Assembly (NCBI RefSeq): GCF_024227715.1
Contig: NZ_CP100448.1
Span: 1,116,001-1,180,000, forward strand
Source of the DNA: Halomarina litorea
GTDB taxonomy: Archaea; Halobacteriota; Halobacteria; Halobacteriales; Haloarculaceae
DNA length: 64,000 bases
Direction: 5' to 3'
How positions within the stretch are numbered: the first letter of the stretch is position 1; each line of letters begins with the position of its first letter. This document shows, piece by piece, positions 7,968 to 16,714 of the stretch. A model generated the notes under the pieces. The model did not search any database. It was not told the origin of the DNA and worked only from the letters and a program-made list of their open reading frames with translations. The translations under genes were made by a program, and so were the position numbers.

Positions 7968-8714
7968 TCACTCCGGTCCCGTCGGGACCGACCTCGGGTC
8001 GACCAGCGGGAGGTCACCGGCGCGCCCCAGTCGGACGGGTTCGCCGGCCGGAATCGACCCCGCGCGCCGGTCGTCGGCTAGCAGTTCCACGTCGGCCTCG
8101 TCGCGTTCGACGCACAGCGAGAGGGGGAGAGGGAGAACCCAGCGGTCGGTGTCGATGGCGAACGGGGCGACGGGGACGACGGCGGCCACGCCGGCGGTGG
8201 GCGCGAGCGAGGGGCCGCCGGCGGCCGCCGCGTAGCCGTGACTGCCGAGGGGCGTGGCGACGACACAGCCGTCCGCCCGGAAGCGCGCCACCTCGCGGCC
8301 CCGGTGGTGGACGGAGTACTCGGAGATGCGCGCCGGTTCGGCGGTGACGAGCATCGCGTCGGTCAGGACGTGCTCGCGCCCGCCGGGGTACTCCACCGCG
8401 ACGACCGACTGGTCGACGGTCTCCAGCGTGCCGCGGGCGAGGTGCGAGAGCGCCGCGGCGGCCCGCTCCCGGGAGAACGAGAGGGGACCGCAGACGTCGA
8501 CGGCGAGCGTCGGGCGCGCGCCGTCGGGGACGAGCGAGAGCAGGGCCGACTCGCCGACGGCGACCACCGCCTCGGCGTCCGCCGGGTCGTCCACCACGTC
8601 GCCGGCGTCGGCGGCGGCGGCCGCGATGATCGGGTCGTCGCCGACGATCGCCAGTCGGGTCGACCCGCGTCGTCCCGCCCCGGCGGCCCGCGGCCCCGCT
8701 CCCTCGTCGCTCAT
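7968..8714 (-). CDS. NAD kinase-like protein lacking the GGDG motif
   Basis: A 248-residue protein. The C-terminal half clearly follows ATP-NAD kinase: a FRADG strand leads into ATPLGSHGYAAAAGGPSL, the counterpart of the TPTGSTAY...AGGP nucleotide loop, followed by VVPVAPF. The N-terminal half departs from the family: where active kinases have the phosphate-binding GGDG, this has VAVGESALLSL, and the NE/D substrate motif is replaced by TDAMLV. It may therefore be inactive or have a changed substrate. The start at the ATG of MSDEGAG was chosen because the longer start would begin too close to the M28 peptidase gene that ends at 8746. Confidence 0.8.
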   Translation of the reverse strand: MSDEGAGPRAAGAGRRGSTRLAIVGDDPIIAAAAADAGDVVDDPADAEAVVAVGESALLSLVPDGARPTLAVDVCGPLSFSRERAAAALSHLARGTLETVDQSVVAVEYPGGREHVLTDAMLVTAEPARISEYSVHHRGREVARFRADGCVVATPLGSHGYAAAAGGPSLAPTAGVAAVVPVAPFAIDTDRWVLPLPLSLCVERDEADVELLADDRRAGSIPAGEPVRLGRAGDLPLVDPRSVPTGPE

Positions 8715-8745
8715 GCCCGTCCGGTCGGGTGCCTCGGGCAAAAGC

Positions 8746-10071
8746 CTACGGTAAGTCGCCCGTGATGCGCATCCCCTCGGCCTGGTTCTCGCGTTCGAGG
8801 TGAGCCACGATGTCCTCGCGGGACTGGCGGGCGAGGGTCGTCTCCTCGCGCGCGAGGCGGACGACGAGGTCCGTCAGGAGGACCGCCTGTTCGCGGAGGT
8901 TCCGCGGTTCGAGTTTGTCCAGCGTGTCGGCACGGGTGTGGCCCCACCCTCGCCCGCGTTCGCCCGTCTCACTCATGAAGTGGACGCCGGGGACGCCGCC
9001 CTCGAGGACGAACGGCCAGTGGTCGCTGTGGGGTCCCTGCCCGGGGTTGGTCTCGATGGGGTGGTCGAAGCGGTCGGCCGTGGAGGCGATGGCCGCGTCG
9101 AGGTCCTCGAAGCCGTGGGTGAACCCGTTCAGGGTGCGTCCCCGGACGACGCCGTCGTTGTTGACGACGGCCTTCACCGAGTCGAGGTCGACGCGGTCGG
9201 CCTCGTGTTCCGCCCCGCAGAGGCCGACCTCCTCGCTCCCGAAGGCGACGAAGCGCACGCGCGTCTCCAGGTCGTCCTCGCGCATCGCCAGCGCGTTCGC
9301 GAGTTCGACGACCATCGCCGTCCCCGCGCCGTTGTCCATCGCGCCCTCCGCGATGTCGTGGGCGTCGACGTGGCTCGTGACGAGGAGTTCCTCGTCGGTG
9401 TCCGGCCCGAGGACCGCGTGGACGTTCTGGCTCGTCGTCTCCTCGTACTCGCAGTCGACGTCGACCGTCACCTGTTCGCCCTCGAAGCGGCGGGCGAGGC
9501 GCGCGCCGAGTTCGCTGGAGACGCCCACCGCGGGCACCTCGCCGATGGGGGCGTCGGCGGTTCCGACGCTCCCGGTCGGGGCGAGACAGCCCTCGACGTG
9601 GTTGCGGAAGACGAACGCCGCGGCTCCCGCCTGTACCGCCCGGTAGTACTTCTCGCGGCGGTGGATGAACCGGTCGTGGTAGTCAGGGACCGTCGAGGAG
9701 CACATCACGACCGCCCCGGAGAGGTCGCGGTCGAAGTCCTCGGGGAGGCCGTAGCCGAGGTCGACGAGTTCGCCCGTCACCTCACCCGCGGGCGACCGGG
9801 GGAGCGCGATGCAGTCCCACGTGTACTCGTCGGCCACGGTTTCCTCGCCCGCCCGAACCGCGCTCGACCCCCGCGTCCACCCCTGGACGGGGAACTCGTC
9901 GAGGTGCGCGTCGCGCGCGCCGGCCTCGCCGAGGGCGTCCCGGGTCGCCTCGGCGGCGGCGCGTTCGCCCGCACTCCCGGCCATGCGGTTTCCGATGTCG
10001 ACGAGGGTCTCGAGGTGCTCCCAGCCCGCGCGACTGGTGAACGTGACGCCGATCCAGTTGCTGTCGCTCAT
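8746..10071 (-). CDS. M28 family metallopeptidase (aminopeptidase-like)
   Basis: A 441-residue co-catalytic zinc peptidase. The domain order is an N-terminal part of the catalytic fold, a PA-type insert at about residues 95-215, and the main metal-binding part. Candidate ligands are His and Asp in VTSHVDAHD, Asp in GAMDNGAG, the general-base pair in FGSEEVGL, Asp in VVNNDG and His in GWGHTRADT. There is no signal peptide, so it should act in the cytoplasm on short peptides or N-acyl substrates. It is followed on the same strand by the NAD-kinase-like gene after 31 bp. Substrate specificity cannot be told from sequence. Confidence 0.9.
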   Translation of the reverse strand: MSDSNWIGVTFTSRAGWEHLETLVDIGNRMAGSAGERAAAEATRDALGEAGARDAHLDEFPVQGWTRGSSAVRAGEETVADEYTWDCIALPRSPAGEVTGELVDLGYGLPEDFDRDLSGAVVMCSSTVPDYHDRFIHRREKYYRAVQAGAAAFVFRNHVEGCLAPTGSVGTADAPIGEVPAVGVSSELGARLARRFEGEQVTVDVDCEYEETTSQNVHAVLGPDTDEELLVTSHVDAHDIAEGAMDNGAGTAMVVELANALAMREDDLETRVRFVAFGSEEVGLCGAEHEADRVDLDSVKAVVNNDGVVRGRTLNGFTHGFEDLDAAIASTADRFDHPIETNPGQGPHSDHWPFVLEGGVPGVHFMSETGERGRGWGHTRADTLDKLEPRNLREQAVLLTDLVVRLAREETTLARQSREDIVAHLERENQAEGMRITGDLP

Positions 10072-10422
10072 GGCGACGCTGTGGCCGGGGCGCGCCTAAG
10101 CGTTGTGTCACGTGGGCTATTCACGTGTCCGTATATTTTTCACGGCGTGCGCGCATCTGCGACCAACCGTGGCAGGAACAGGGCGGTACCTCCGGCTCGA
10201 GGCGGTCGACGGCCCGACGGGGCTGACGGTCGCGGACGAACGATTCGACGTCGTGAGAGTCGCTTGCTGCGGACATTACATTCTATACTCGCCCCCATAG
10301 TATACTAATTCTAATTTATTCCATATTTAATTCAAATAAAAAATAATACGTTATTGACTCGGTTCACGTGACGGCGGGCGAATGGCGAGGTTTTTGCCTC
10401 TCGCCCTATCAGCACGCACATC
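10072..10422. other. Intergenic region with AT-rich promoter tract
   Basis: 350 bp between divergent genes. Bases 10300-10350 are strikingly AT-rich for this genome and contain several TATA-like runs. A second box, gtatattttt at about 10130-10139, faces the plus strand. The only candidate gene is the 43-codon frame at 10169-10300, listed separately. Confidence 0.6.
10169..10300 (+). CDS. Possible small protein, 43 residues
   Basis: A GTG-initiated frame encoding a 43-residue peptide that begins MAGTGRYLRLEAVDGPTG and ends GHYILYSPP. The reasons to consider it are that a TATA-like box (gtatattttt, 10130-10139) sits about 35 bases upstream, the composition looks coding (alternating hydrophobic and charged residues), and two adjacent cysteines occur near the end. 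Against it, no family is recognised, and the region is also upstream sequence for two divergent genes. It may equally be a chance frame in a promoter region. Confidence 0.3.
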   Translation: MAGTGRYLRLEAVDGPTGLTVADERFDVVRVACCGHYILYSPP

Positions 10423-11487
10423 ATGCGGGACGTACTCGCCGAGTGGCGGCCGGTCATCGACGGGGAGATTGAGCGACTACTCCCGCGAGCGGTCGACGAG
10501 GAGTACCTGACGGAGTTCTTCGGGTCGCCGTCGTACGAGTACGACCCCGACGCCATCCAGCAGGCGCTCTCGGCGCCCATCTGGAACCTGCTCGACCGAG
10601 GGGGCAAACGCTGGCGCGCGGTCCTCTTCTTGCTCGTCGTCGAGGCGCTCGGGGAGGACCCGGAGGCGTACCTCCCCTACGCGTGCATCCCCGAGATACT
10701 CCACAACGGCACCATCATCGTCGACGACGTGGAGGACGGTGCGTCCATGCGCCGGGGCGAACGGGCGCTCCACCACGTCCACGGCACGGACGTGGCGCTC
10801 AACGCCGGGAACGCGATGTACTTCCTCCCGCTGAAGGTCATCACGCGCAACCCGGGCGACCTCGACGCGGAGACGCGACTCGCGGCCTACGAGATGCTGA
10901 TGCACGAACTCAACCGCACGCACCTCGGCCAGGGGATGGACATCTGCTGGCACAACCGCGAGACCATCGACATCTCCGAACTGGAGTACCTCGAGATGTG
11001 CGCGTGCAAGACCGGATGTCTCGGGCGCATCGTCGCCCGCCTCGCCGCCATCGTCACCGAACAGGACCGGGAGACGGAACTCGCGCTCGCGCGCTACGCC
11101 GAGCAGATGAGCGTCGCCTTCCAGATCGGCGACGACATCCTCGACGTGGAGACGGCACTCGAAGCCGGCGGCGACTTCGGGAAGGGCATCGGCAACGACA
11201 TCCGCGAGGGCAAGAAGACGCTGATGGTCATCCACGCCGCGGCGAACGCGCCCGCCGAACGGGTCGCGCGACTGGAGGAACTGCTCTGGGCCGACGACAC
11301 CAGCGAGGAGGAGGTCCGCGAGGTCGTCGACATCCTCGACGAGACGGGGAGCGTCGAGTACGCCCGCGAACAGGCCGAACGGCTGAGCCAGCGCGCGCGC
11401 GACGAACTCGACGGGCTGGACCTCGCGCCCGGCCCCGCCGAACAGCTCTCCTCGTTCACCCGCTTCGTCATCGACCGCGAGGTCTGA
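10423..11487 (+). CDS. Polyprenyl diphosphate synthase (isoprenyl chain elongation)
   Basis: A 354-residue trans-prenyltransferase that condenses isopentenyl diphosphate onto an allylic diphosphate, supplying archaeal lipid, quinone or dolichol precursors. The first aspartate-rich motif is DDVED at 101-105, and the second is GDDILD with D237 and D238. GGKRWR at about 60-65 binds diphosphate. The helix before the first Asp motif (PEILHNGTIIV) lacks bulky aromatic residues just upstream, so chain length may be C20 or longer. The family is certain; product length is not. The mRNA probably starts in the AT-rich tract or at the gtttttgcc element about 30 bp upstream. Confidence 0.92.
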   Translation: MRDVLAEWRPVIDGEIERLLPRAVDEEYLTEFFGSPSYEYDPDAIQQALSAPIWNLLDRGGKRWRAVLFLLVVEALGEDPEAYLPYACIPEILHNGTIIVDDVEDGASMRRGERALHHVHGTDVALNAGNAMYFLPLKVITRNPGDLDAETRLAAYEMLMHELNRTHLGQGMDICWHNRETIDISELEYLEMCACKTGCLGRIVARLAAIVTEQDRETELALARYAEQMSVAFQIGDDILDVETALEAGGDFGKGIGNDIREGKKTLMVIHAAANAPAERVARLEELLWADDTSEEEVREVVDILDETGSVEYAREQAERLSQRARDELDGLDLAPGPAEQLSSFTRFVIDREV

Positions 11488-11534
11488 GGCGCGGTTGCAG
11501 ACGTTTCTTGTAGGGTCCGACCGGACGGTCCCGC

Positions 11535-12620
11535 ATGACTCCCGCAGCCGACGAGGGGGAGGCCGCCCCCGACTTCGGGTTCGACTTCGACCTGCTCCGC
11601 GAACTGACCGAGACCAGCGGCGTCCCCGGCTACGAGGACCGCATCCGCGACATCGTCCGGCGCGAACTCGACGCGGCGACCGACGAGGTACGCTCCGACG
11701 CGATGGGCAACGTGGTCGGCACCATCGAAGGCGAGAGCGACTACGAACTCGTCGTCACCGCCCACATGGACGAGATCGGGTTCATGGTCCGGCACGTCAC
11801 CGACGAGGGGTTCCTGCAGGTGGACGCCCTCGGCGGGTGGGACCCGCGCGTGCTGGCCGCCCAGCGAGTCACCGTCCACACGGAGGCCGGCGACCTGCTC
11901 GGTCTCATCGGGTCGCCGCCCCCGCACACGCAGGACGAAGACGAGAAAGCCAGACAGCGCACCGTCGAGGACGTGTACGTCGACATGGGGATGGACGGCG
12001 AGGCCATCGAGGAACGCGTCTCGGTCGGCGACCTCGTGACGATGCGCCAGACGACCACGACGGTCGGCGACCACGTCACCGGGAAGGCCCTCGACGACCG
12101 CGTCTGCCTGTTCGCCATGCTCGAGGCGGCGCGCCGACTGGAGGACCCCGCCGTGACCGTCCACTTCGCCGCCACCGTCCAAGAGGAGGTCGGTCTCCGG
12201 GGGGCGCAGGCGCTCGGCGTCGACCTCGACCCCGACCTCGCCGTCGCCCTCGACGTGACCGTCGCCAACGACGTGCCGGGCTTCGAGAAGGGCGACCGGG
12301 TGACCCGCCTCGGGAAGGGGGCCGCCGTCAAACTCAAGGACAGTTCCGTCATCACGAACCCGAAGGTGAACCGACGGCTCCGCGCCCTCGCAGAGGCCCG
12401 CGACATCCCCCACCAGTTGGAGGTGCTCCCTCGCGGCGGCACCGACACGGCCGGGTTCCAGAAGGCGGGCGGGGCGAAACCCGTCGGGGCCATCTCCATC
12501 CCGACGCGGTACCTCCACACCGTCACCGAGAGCGCCCACCACGCCGACGTGACGGCGGCCATCGACCTCCTCTCGGCGTTCATGGAGACAGAGACGGGCG
12601 CCCACGACTACACGCTCTGA
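11535..12620 (+). CDS. M42 family aminopeptidase
   Basis: A 361-residue member of the M42 (TET/FrvX) family, large self-compartmentalising aminopeptidases. Metal and catalytic residues can be placed at His and Asp of AHMDEIG (about 76-78), Asp of ALDDRV, the Glu pair in QEEVGLRG, Asp of ALDVT and a C-terminal His in YLHTVTE. The acidic N-terminal extension of about 18 residues is extra compared with bacterial forms and fits halophily. It probably trims peptides released by the proteasome. It sits 47 bp after the prenyl synthase gene but shows no functional link to it. Confidence 0.92.
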   Translation: MTPAADEGEAAPDFGFDFDLLRELTETSGVPGYEDRIRDIVRRELDAATDEVRSDAMGNVVGTIEGESDYELVVTAHMDEIGFMVRHVTDEGFLQVDALGGWDPRVLAAQRVTVHTEAGDLLGLIGSPPPHTQDEDEKARQRTVEDVYVDMGMDGEAIEERVSVGDLVTMRQTTTTVGDHVTGKALDDRVCLFAMLEAARRLEDPAVTVHFAATVQEEVGLRGAQALGVDLDPDLAVALDVTVANDVPGFEKGDRVTRLGKGAAVKLKDSSVITNPKVNRRLRALAEARDIPHQLEVLPRGGTDTAGFQKAGGAKPVGAISIPTRYLHTVTESAHHADVTAAIDLLSAFMETETGAHDYTL

Positions 12621-12715
12621 GTCGAGGCGACACGCGCCCCATCGCGAACGTTTATTTCCCTTCGGAAACTACTGAATCAGAAGGCCCGCGGCCGGTTCTC
12701 TAGGTTTACCAACCA

Positions 12716-12895
12716 ATGTGCAACTCCTCCATCGACTCCGAACAGGACTTCGCCGAGGCACTCCGCTCGCTCGTCCGGGAGGCGGACCGAAACGGCGTCG
12801 CCATCGAAGGCGGGTGGGTGGTGACGGGGCCGGACGACGCCCCCGGGTGGGACGTGGAAGTCGTCGAACTCGCGTCCGGCGACGACGAGGCGTGA
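12716..12895 (+). CDS. Small acidic haloarchaeal protein, 59 residues
   Basis: An ATG at 12716 opens a 59-residue frame beginning MCNSSIDSEQDFAEALRSL. An amphipathic helix covers about residues 10-26. It is followed by a short strand-rich part with three tryptophan-containing turns (GGWVVTG and GWDVEVVEL), then an acidic end. The strongly biased GC third positions and the pattern of W and V residues look like a real protein, and I have an impression of similar short proteins in other haloarchaea, without a name. A TATA-like gtttattt lies at about 12649-12656, giving a leader of roughly 40 bases. Confidence 0.6.
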   Translation: MCNSSIDSEQDFAEALRSLVREADRNGVAIEGGWVVTGPDDAPGWDVEVVELASGDDEA

Positions 12896-12953
12896 CCGAG
12901 AGGGCGACCACACTCCATTCCAGTCGTGACGCTCGCCGGCCCCTCGCGCCCGC

Positions 12954-15305
12954 TCACCCGGCGGACCCATTCGCAGCCGCCCCGCCCGTCTCCAGTGCGG
13001 ACTGGTCCACCCGGTAGATAGTGACGCCGTCGAAGCGCTTCGCGACGGTGACGCCCGGCACGCGGTCGAAGGACACCTCGCCGTAGGCGGCGCGTTCGCG
13101 CGGCCCGACGTAGACGTAGTCCACGTCGTAGGCGGCGAGGTACTTCGCGGTGCGGCGCGGCGAGTCGCCGAATATCCAGTCGGCGTCCCTCGCGCGCTCC
13201 GTGTACGCCTCGCGCCCGCGGTAGCCGATCTCGTGGGCCCACCCGACGACGCTCTGGTGGCCGGTGAGCGTCGTCGGCGCGTTAGCCCACGTGTAGGGCT
13301 GCCTGCCGGGAGCCTCGGCGACGACGACCCGACCGGGTCGTTCGTCCAGCCACCGGATGGCGGCGGCCTCCTCCGTGCGGTAGGTGTCGACGAAGGCGAG
13401 GGCGTCGAGCGTCGGGTCGTCGGTCCGCGGGTACAGTTCCTGCGCGTCGGCGTCGTAGTGGCCCTCGGCGGTGAAGTGGTCGGCGGCCGCGAGCGCACCG
13501 TAGGCGGACGTCGAGACGACGAGCAGGACCACGCCGACCTGCACGAGGCCCACGTCGCCGAACGCCGCGCGGTCCGCGCTCCGGAAGGGGGTGAGGGTGG
13601 GGGCGGGCCGCCCGCGCGCGAGCATGGTTCCGAGGGCCGCGCCCGCGGCGGGCGCCCAGAGCGCCCACACCTGCGCGTAGGTCTTGAAGACGGTGTTCAT
13701 CCGCCCCGGCCCAGCCTCCTCGCGGATGTAGACGAGTTCGACCAGCAGGACGAGGCCCGTCGCGGCGAGCATCAGGACGGCGGCGAACCCCGGTCCGTCG
13801 GCGTCGGTGGCGGCCTCGCGCGGGGCGAGACGGAGCAGCGCCCACGCCCCGAGGGCGACGGGACCGGCGACGAGGAACGCGGCGAACCCGAGGAGCCACG
13901 CGAACGACCCGACGAACAGCATGCCGGCCACGCCGAGGCCGAGCGTCCGGGCGTCCACGGCGCGTCGACCCCACCCGAGCAGATACGGCAGGGTGACGAG
14001 CAGGAAGGTGCCGTGGACGACGAGCAGTCCCACGAGCGGGCTGTGGTCCTCGACGAGGGCGACGGCCCGACCGCTCGCCGTCCCCAGCCAGAAGGGAAGC
14101 GAGAGGAGGACGCCGCCGACGGCGAGGAGGGCGACGACGCCGAGTGCGCCGCCGGTCCACCGGAGTTCGCGGGCGAGCCACGAGTCGGGCCGGCGGGTCT
14201 CGTCGCCCCCGAGGCCGACCAGCGAGAGGGGGTCCGCGGGCGCGAAGGCGACTGCCAGCCACGCCACGCCGAAGACGGTGGGGAACGACCACGTGTTGAC
14301 GACGGCGACGAGCGCCGAGAGGGGGGCGAGGGACCCGAGCAGGAGCCACCGGCGGCCCACCTCTGCCTCGGGGGTGCGGTAGTAGCTGTACGCGAGGGTG
14401 GCCGCCAGCAGGAGGAACGGCGTGCTCATCATGTGGGCGTGCAGGTCGCCGTTGAGGTAGGCGAACAGCGGGAACTCGTTGATGGTCCCCGGGATGACGC
14501 GACTCGCGCCCCAGTAGGTGAACTCGCCGACGGGGTCGTAGCCGGCGGCCGTGAAGCCCTCGATGCCACCCACTCCAGCGGCCCAGTTCACCAGACCGTC
14601 GGGGAGGACGCCGCCGAGCAGTCTGAGGGGCGTCCAGAGGTTCGAGGCGAGGCCGACGAAGAACGCGCCGAGGGCGCCCGCCGTCGTCCGGTTCGCCCCC
14701 ATGTGCGCGCCGACGCTCCCCGCGAGGCCGTAGGCCGCGGTGACGAACATGCCGAAGAAGCCCGCCAGCGCGAGGTTGTACGCGAAGCGCGCCTCGGTGA
14801 ACGTGAGGCGCGCGAGCAGTGCCGCGAGCAGGTGGCCGCCGTAGTAGTACTGCACCGCCTCCCCGGCGAACCAGAAGTCCCCCGGGGGGACGCTCTCGGC
14901 CCGGAGGAGGCTCTTGAGGAGGCCGAAGTCGAGGAACTTCTCGCCCATCGTGGCGTGGACCGAGGGGTCGACGGCCCGGACCGCGACCATCGCGAGGAAG
15001 GCGAGCGTGAAGACGACGGCCGTCTCCGCCACGGCCTCCCACTCCACCCCCACCAGCGCGCCGCGACGGACCGCGAGGGCGAGCAGGGAGACGAGGACGA
15101 CGTTGCCCGCGAGGAGCGCGGGCCACCCGAAGGAGACGTGGCCGACGGCCCACGCGACGAACCCGACGATGGCGAGTGCGGCGGGGAGGGCTACGCCCGC
15201 ACCCCGGTCCGCGAGGCGGGGACAGAGGGCCGCGAGGAGGGGGACGCCGGCGACGAGAAGCGAGAGGTACGTCGCCAGCCACAGCGCGACGAGACCGTAT
15301 TCCAT
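12954..15305 (-). CDS. DUF2298 (YYY-motif) multi-pass membrane protein, copy 1
   Basis: A 783-residue integral membrane protein with about 16 hydrophobic helices. The family signature is a run of three tyrosines followed by GGH (near residue 155), after the conserved GEKFLDFGLLKSLLR. The C-terminal 120 residues form a soluble domain ending in VTIYRVDQ. Family members are thought to be GT-C-type glycosyltransferases by fold, but their reaction is not established. The start at 15303-15305 is favoured by a TATA box 23 bp upstream; an upstream in-frame extension lacks hydrophobic character. Divergent from a GT2 gene and paralogous to 17139-19847. Confidence 0.88.
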   Translation of the reverse strand: MEYGLVALWLATYLSLLVAGVPLLAALCPRLADRGAGVALPAALAIVGFVAWAVGHVSFGWPALLAGNVVLVSLLALAVRRGALVGVEWEAVAETAVVFTLAFLAMVAVRAVDPSVHATMGEKFLDFGLLKSLLRAESVPPGDFWFAGEAVQYYYGGHLLAALLARLTFTEARFAYNLALAGFFGMFVTAAYGLAGSVGAHMGANRTTAGALGAFFVGLASNLWTPLRLLGGVLPDGLVNWAAGVGGIEGFTAAGYDPVGEFTYWGASRVIPGTINEFPLFAYLNGDLHAHMMSTPFLLLAATLAYSYYRTPEAEVGRRWLLLGSLAPLSALVAVVNTWSFPTVFGVAWLAVAFAPADPLSLVGLGGDETRRPDSWLARELRWTGGALGVVALLAVGGVLLSLPFWLGTASGRAVALVEDHSPLVGLLVVHGTFLLVTLPYLLGWGRRAVDARTLGLGVAGMLFVGSFAWLLGFAAFLVAGPVALGAWALLRLAPREAATDADGPGFAAVLMLAATGLVLLVELVYIREEAGPGRMNTVFKTYAQVWALWAPAAGAALGTMLARGRPAPTLTPFRSADRAAFGDVGLVQVGVVLLVVSTSAYGALAAADHFTAEGHYDADAQELYPRTDDPTLDALAFVDTYRTEEAAAIRWLDERPGRVVVAEAPGRQPYTWANAPTTLTGHQSVVGWAHEIGYRGREAYTERARDADWIFGDSPRRTAKYLAAYDVDYVYVGPRERAAYGEVSFDRVPGVTVAKRFDGVTIYRVDQSALETGGAAANGSAG

Positions 15306-15327
15306 ATCGCACGACGGGTTCGCCTGT

Positions 15328-15343
15328 GTATATCCCTTGTGAC
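15328..15343 (-). promoter_or_regulatory. Promoter of YYY gene copy 1
   Basis: Read on the minus strand: GTCACAAGGGATATAC, a BRE plus TATA box 23 bp before the start codon. The same element with two changes lies at 19874-19889 before YYY copy 2. Confidence 0.6.
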
Positions 15344-15408
15344 AGCGCGTGGGCGGTGCTCGGCGAAGCCGAACCGCTTTTGCCTCGCACGCGCGTTCGA
15401 CTCGGGTA

Positions 15409-16179
15409 ATGCCGACCGTCGGTCTCGTCATCCCCGCGTTCAGCCCGGACCCCCGAGCGCTGTCCACCTACGTCCGGGCGCTCGACGAGTACCTCGCCCC
15501 CGAGACCATCCGTATCGAACTGGACGACCCGACCCCCGAACTGGTCGGGCGACTCGCCGACCTCCCGGCGACGGTCAACGCCTTCCCCTACCGTCGGGGG
15601 AAGGGGGCGGCCATCACCGATGGGTTCGAGGCGCTCGACACCGACATCCTCGCGTTCGCCGACGCGGACGGGAGCACGCCCGCGAGGAGTATCGTCGACG
15701 TGGTCACCCCCCTCCTCACGGGCGAGGTGGACGTCTGCGTCGGGTCGCGTCGCCACCCGGAGGCGGTCGTCCAGAGCCACCAGACGCACGCGCGCAGGCG
15801 GATGGGCGACGCGTTCGCGTGGCTCGCCCGCCGGGCGCTGGAAGCGGACCTCTACGACTACCAGTGCGGGGCGAAGGCGCTCACCCGCGACGCCTGGGTG
15901 ACGGTCAGACAGCACCTCTACGAACCCGGATTCGCGTGGGACATCGAGTTCGTCGCCATCGCGGCCGCCTTCGAGTACCGCATCCGCGAGGTCCCGGTAA
16001 CGTGGTGTGACAGCCCCAACTCGACTGTCTCGCCCGTCAGAACCGCCGTCTCGATGGGACGGAGCCTCCTCACCGCCCGCCACCGCGCGAAGCGCCTGCA
16101 GGACCACGGCCTCCACCGCGCGTTGCCCGCCGACGACACGACGGCGCTGGTCGACCGGCAGGGTGGGACCGACAGATGA
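15409..16179 (+). CDS. GT2 family glycosyltransferase (polyprenyl-phosphate sugar synthase-like)
   Basis: A 256-residue enzyme resembling dolichol-phosphate mannose/glucose synthases. The N-terminus MPTVGLVIPAF is the usual first strand. The sugar-nucleotide DxD motif is ADADGS at about residues 83-88, and NAFPYRRGKGAAI is the conserved turn that precedes it. The later YQCGAKALTR and WDIEF stretches match the acceptor region. There are no transmembrane helices, so it should work at the inner membrane face. The start overlaps no other gene, and its stop overlaps the GtrA gene by 4 bases, which suggests the product is handed to GtrA. Confidence 0.88.
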   Translation: MPTVGLVIPAFSPDPRALSTYVRALDEYLAPETIRIELDDPTPELVGRLADLPATVNAFPYRRGKGAAITDGFEALDTDILAFADADGSTPARSIVDVVTPLLTGEVDVCVGSRRHPEAVVQSHQTHARRRMGDAFAWLARRALEADLYDYQCGAKALTRDAWVTVRQHLYEPGFAWDIEFVAIAAAFEYRIREVPVTWCDSPNSTVSPVRTAVSMGRSLLTARHRAKRLQDHGLHRALPADDTTALVDRQGGTDR

Positions 16180-16634
16180 GTGTCGGGTCGCGCGCCCGTG
16201 CACTCCTCTCCGGCGTCCGCTTCGGCCAGTTCGTCTCCGTCGGCGCCGTCGGCGCGGTGTTCGACCTCTCCGTCTCGACGGCGCTCATCGTCCTCGCCGG
16301 GTTCGCCCCGGAGCTGGCGAAGCTCGTCGGCGCGGAGGTGGCCATCGTCGTCATGTTCTTCATCAACGACAACTGGACGTTCGCCGACGAGGGTGCCGGC
16401 GGTGTCCTCCCCACCCTCCGCCGACTGCTGACGTCGAACCTCGTCCGCAGTGGCGGCGTCCTCGTCCAGGTGCTCGTCGTCCGCTCGCTGACGTCCCTCC
16501 CGCTCTCCGCCGAGGTGCTGGGCGTGGAACTGTGGAATCTCATCCCCCTCCCCATCGCCATCGTCGCCTCGATGTTCGTCAACTACGTCTTCGAGAGCCT
16601 GTTCACGTGGCGGGTGGCTGTCGACCCGGAATAG
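16176..16634 (+). CDS. GtrA family membrane protein (putative lipid-sugar flippase)
   Basis: A 152-residue protein with four transmembrane helices, the size and layout of GtrA proteins, which are proposed to flip polyprenyl-phosphate sugars across the membrane. The conserved second-helix end FFINDNWTFADEG (near residues 62-74) is the family signature. It is translationally coupled to the GT2 gene by an ATGA overlap at 16176-16179. Together the pair would make and translocate a lipid-linked sugar for extracytoplasmic glycosyl transfer, plausibly by the flanking YYY proteins. The flippase role is from family knowledge and is not proven here. Confidence 0.88.
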   Translation: MSVGSRARALLSGVRFGQFVSVGAVGAVFDLSVSTALIVLAGFAPELAKLVGAEVAIVVMFFINDNWTFADEGAGGVLPTLRRLLTSNLVRSGGVLVQVLVVRSLTSLPLSAEVLGVELWNLIPLPIAIVASMFVNYVFESLFTWRVAVDPE

Positions 16635-16681
16635 CCCGACGGCGCCACGGTACAACGTGACGCGGGGACGGACGAACCACA

Positions 16682-16690
16682 ACCCTTACC
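16682..16690 (+). promoter_or_regulatory. Promoter element of tRNA-Met
   Basis: The sequence acccttacc lies about 28 bases before the first base of the tRNA, a spacing and sequence often seen at haloarchaeal tRNA genes. Confidence 0.5.
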
Positions 16691-16714
16691 TATGCGACTC
16701 GGGTACGAAGAGGT

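Noticed and set aside
13233-16010. Very long plus-strand open frame (over 900 codons) opposite the first YYY gene
   Set aside because: It is antisense to a clear membrane protein, is rich in R, E, G and D without domains, and runs through the start region of the GT2 gene. Such frames arise from the GC-rich third positions of the opposite strand.
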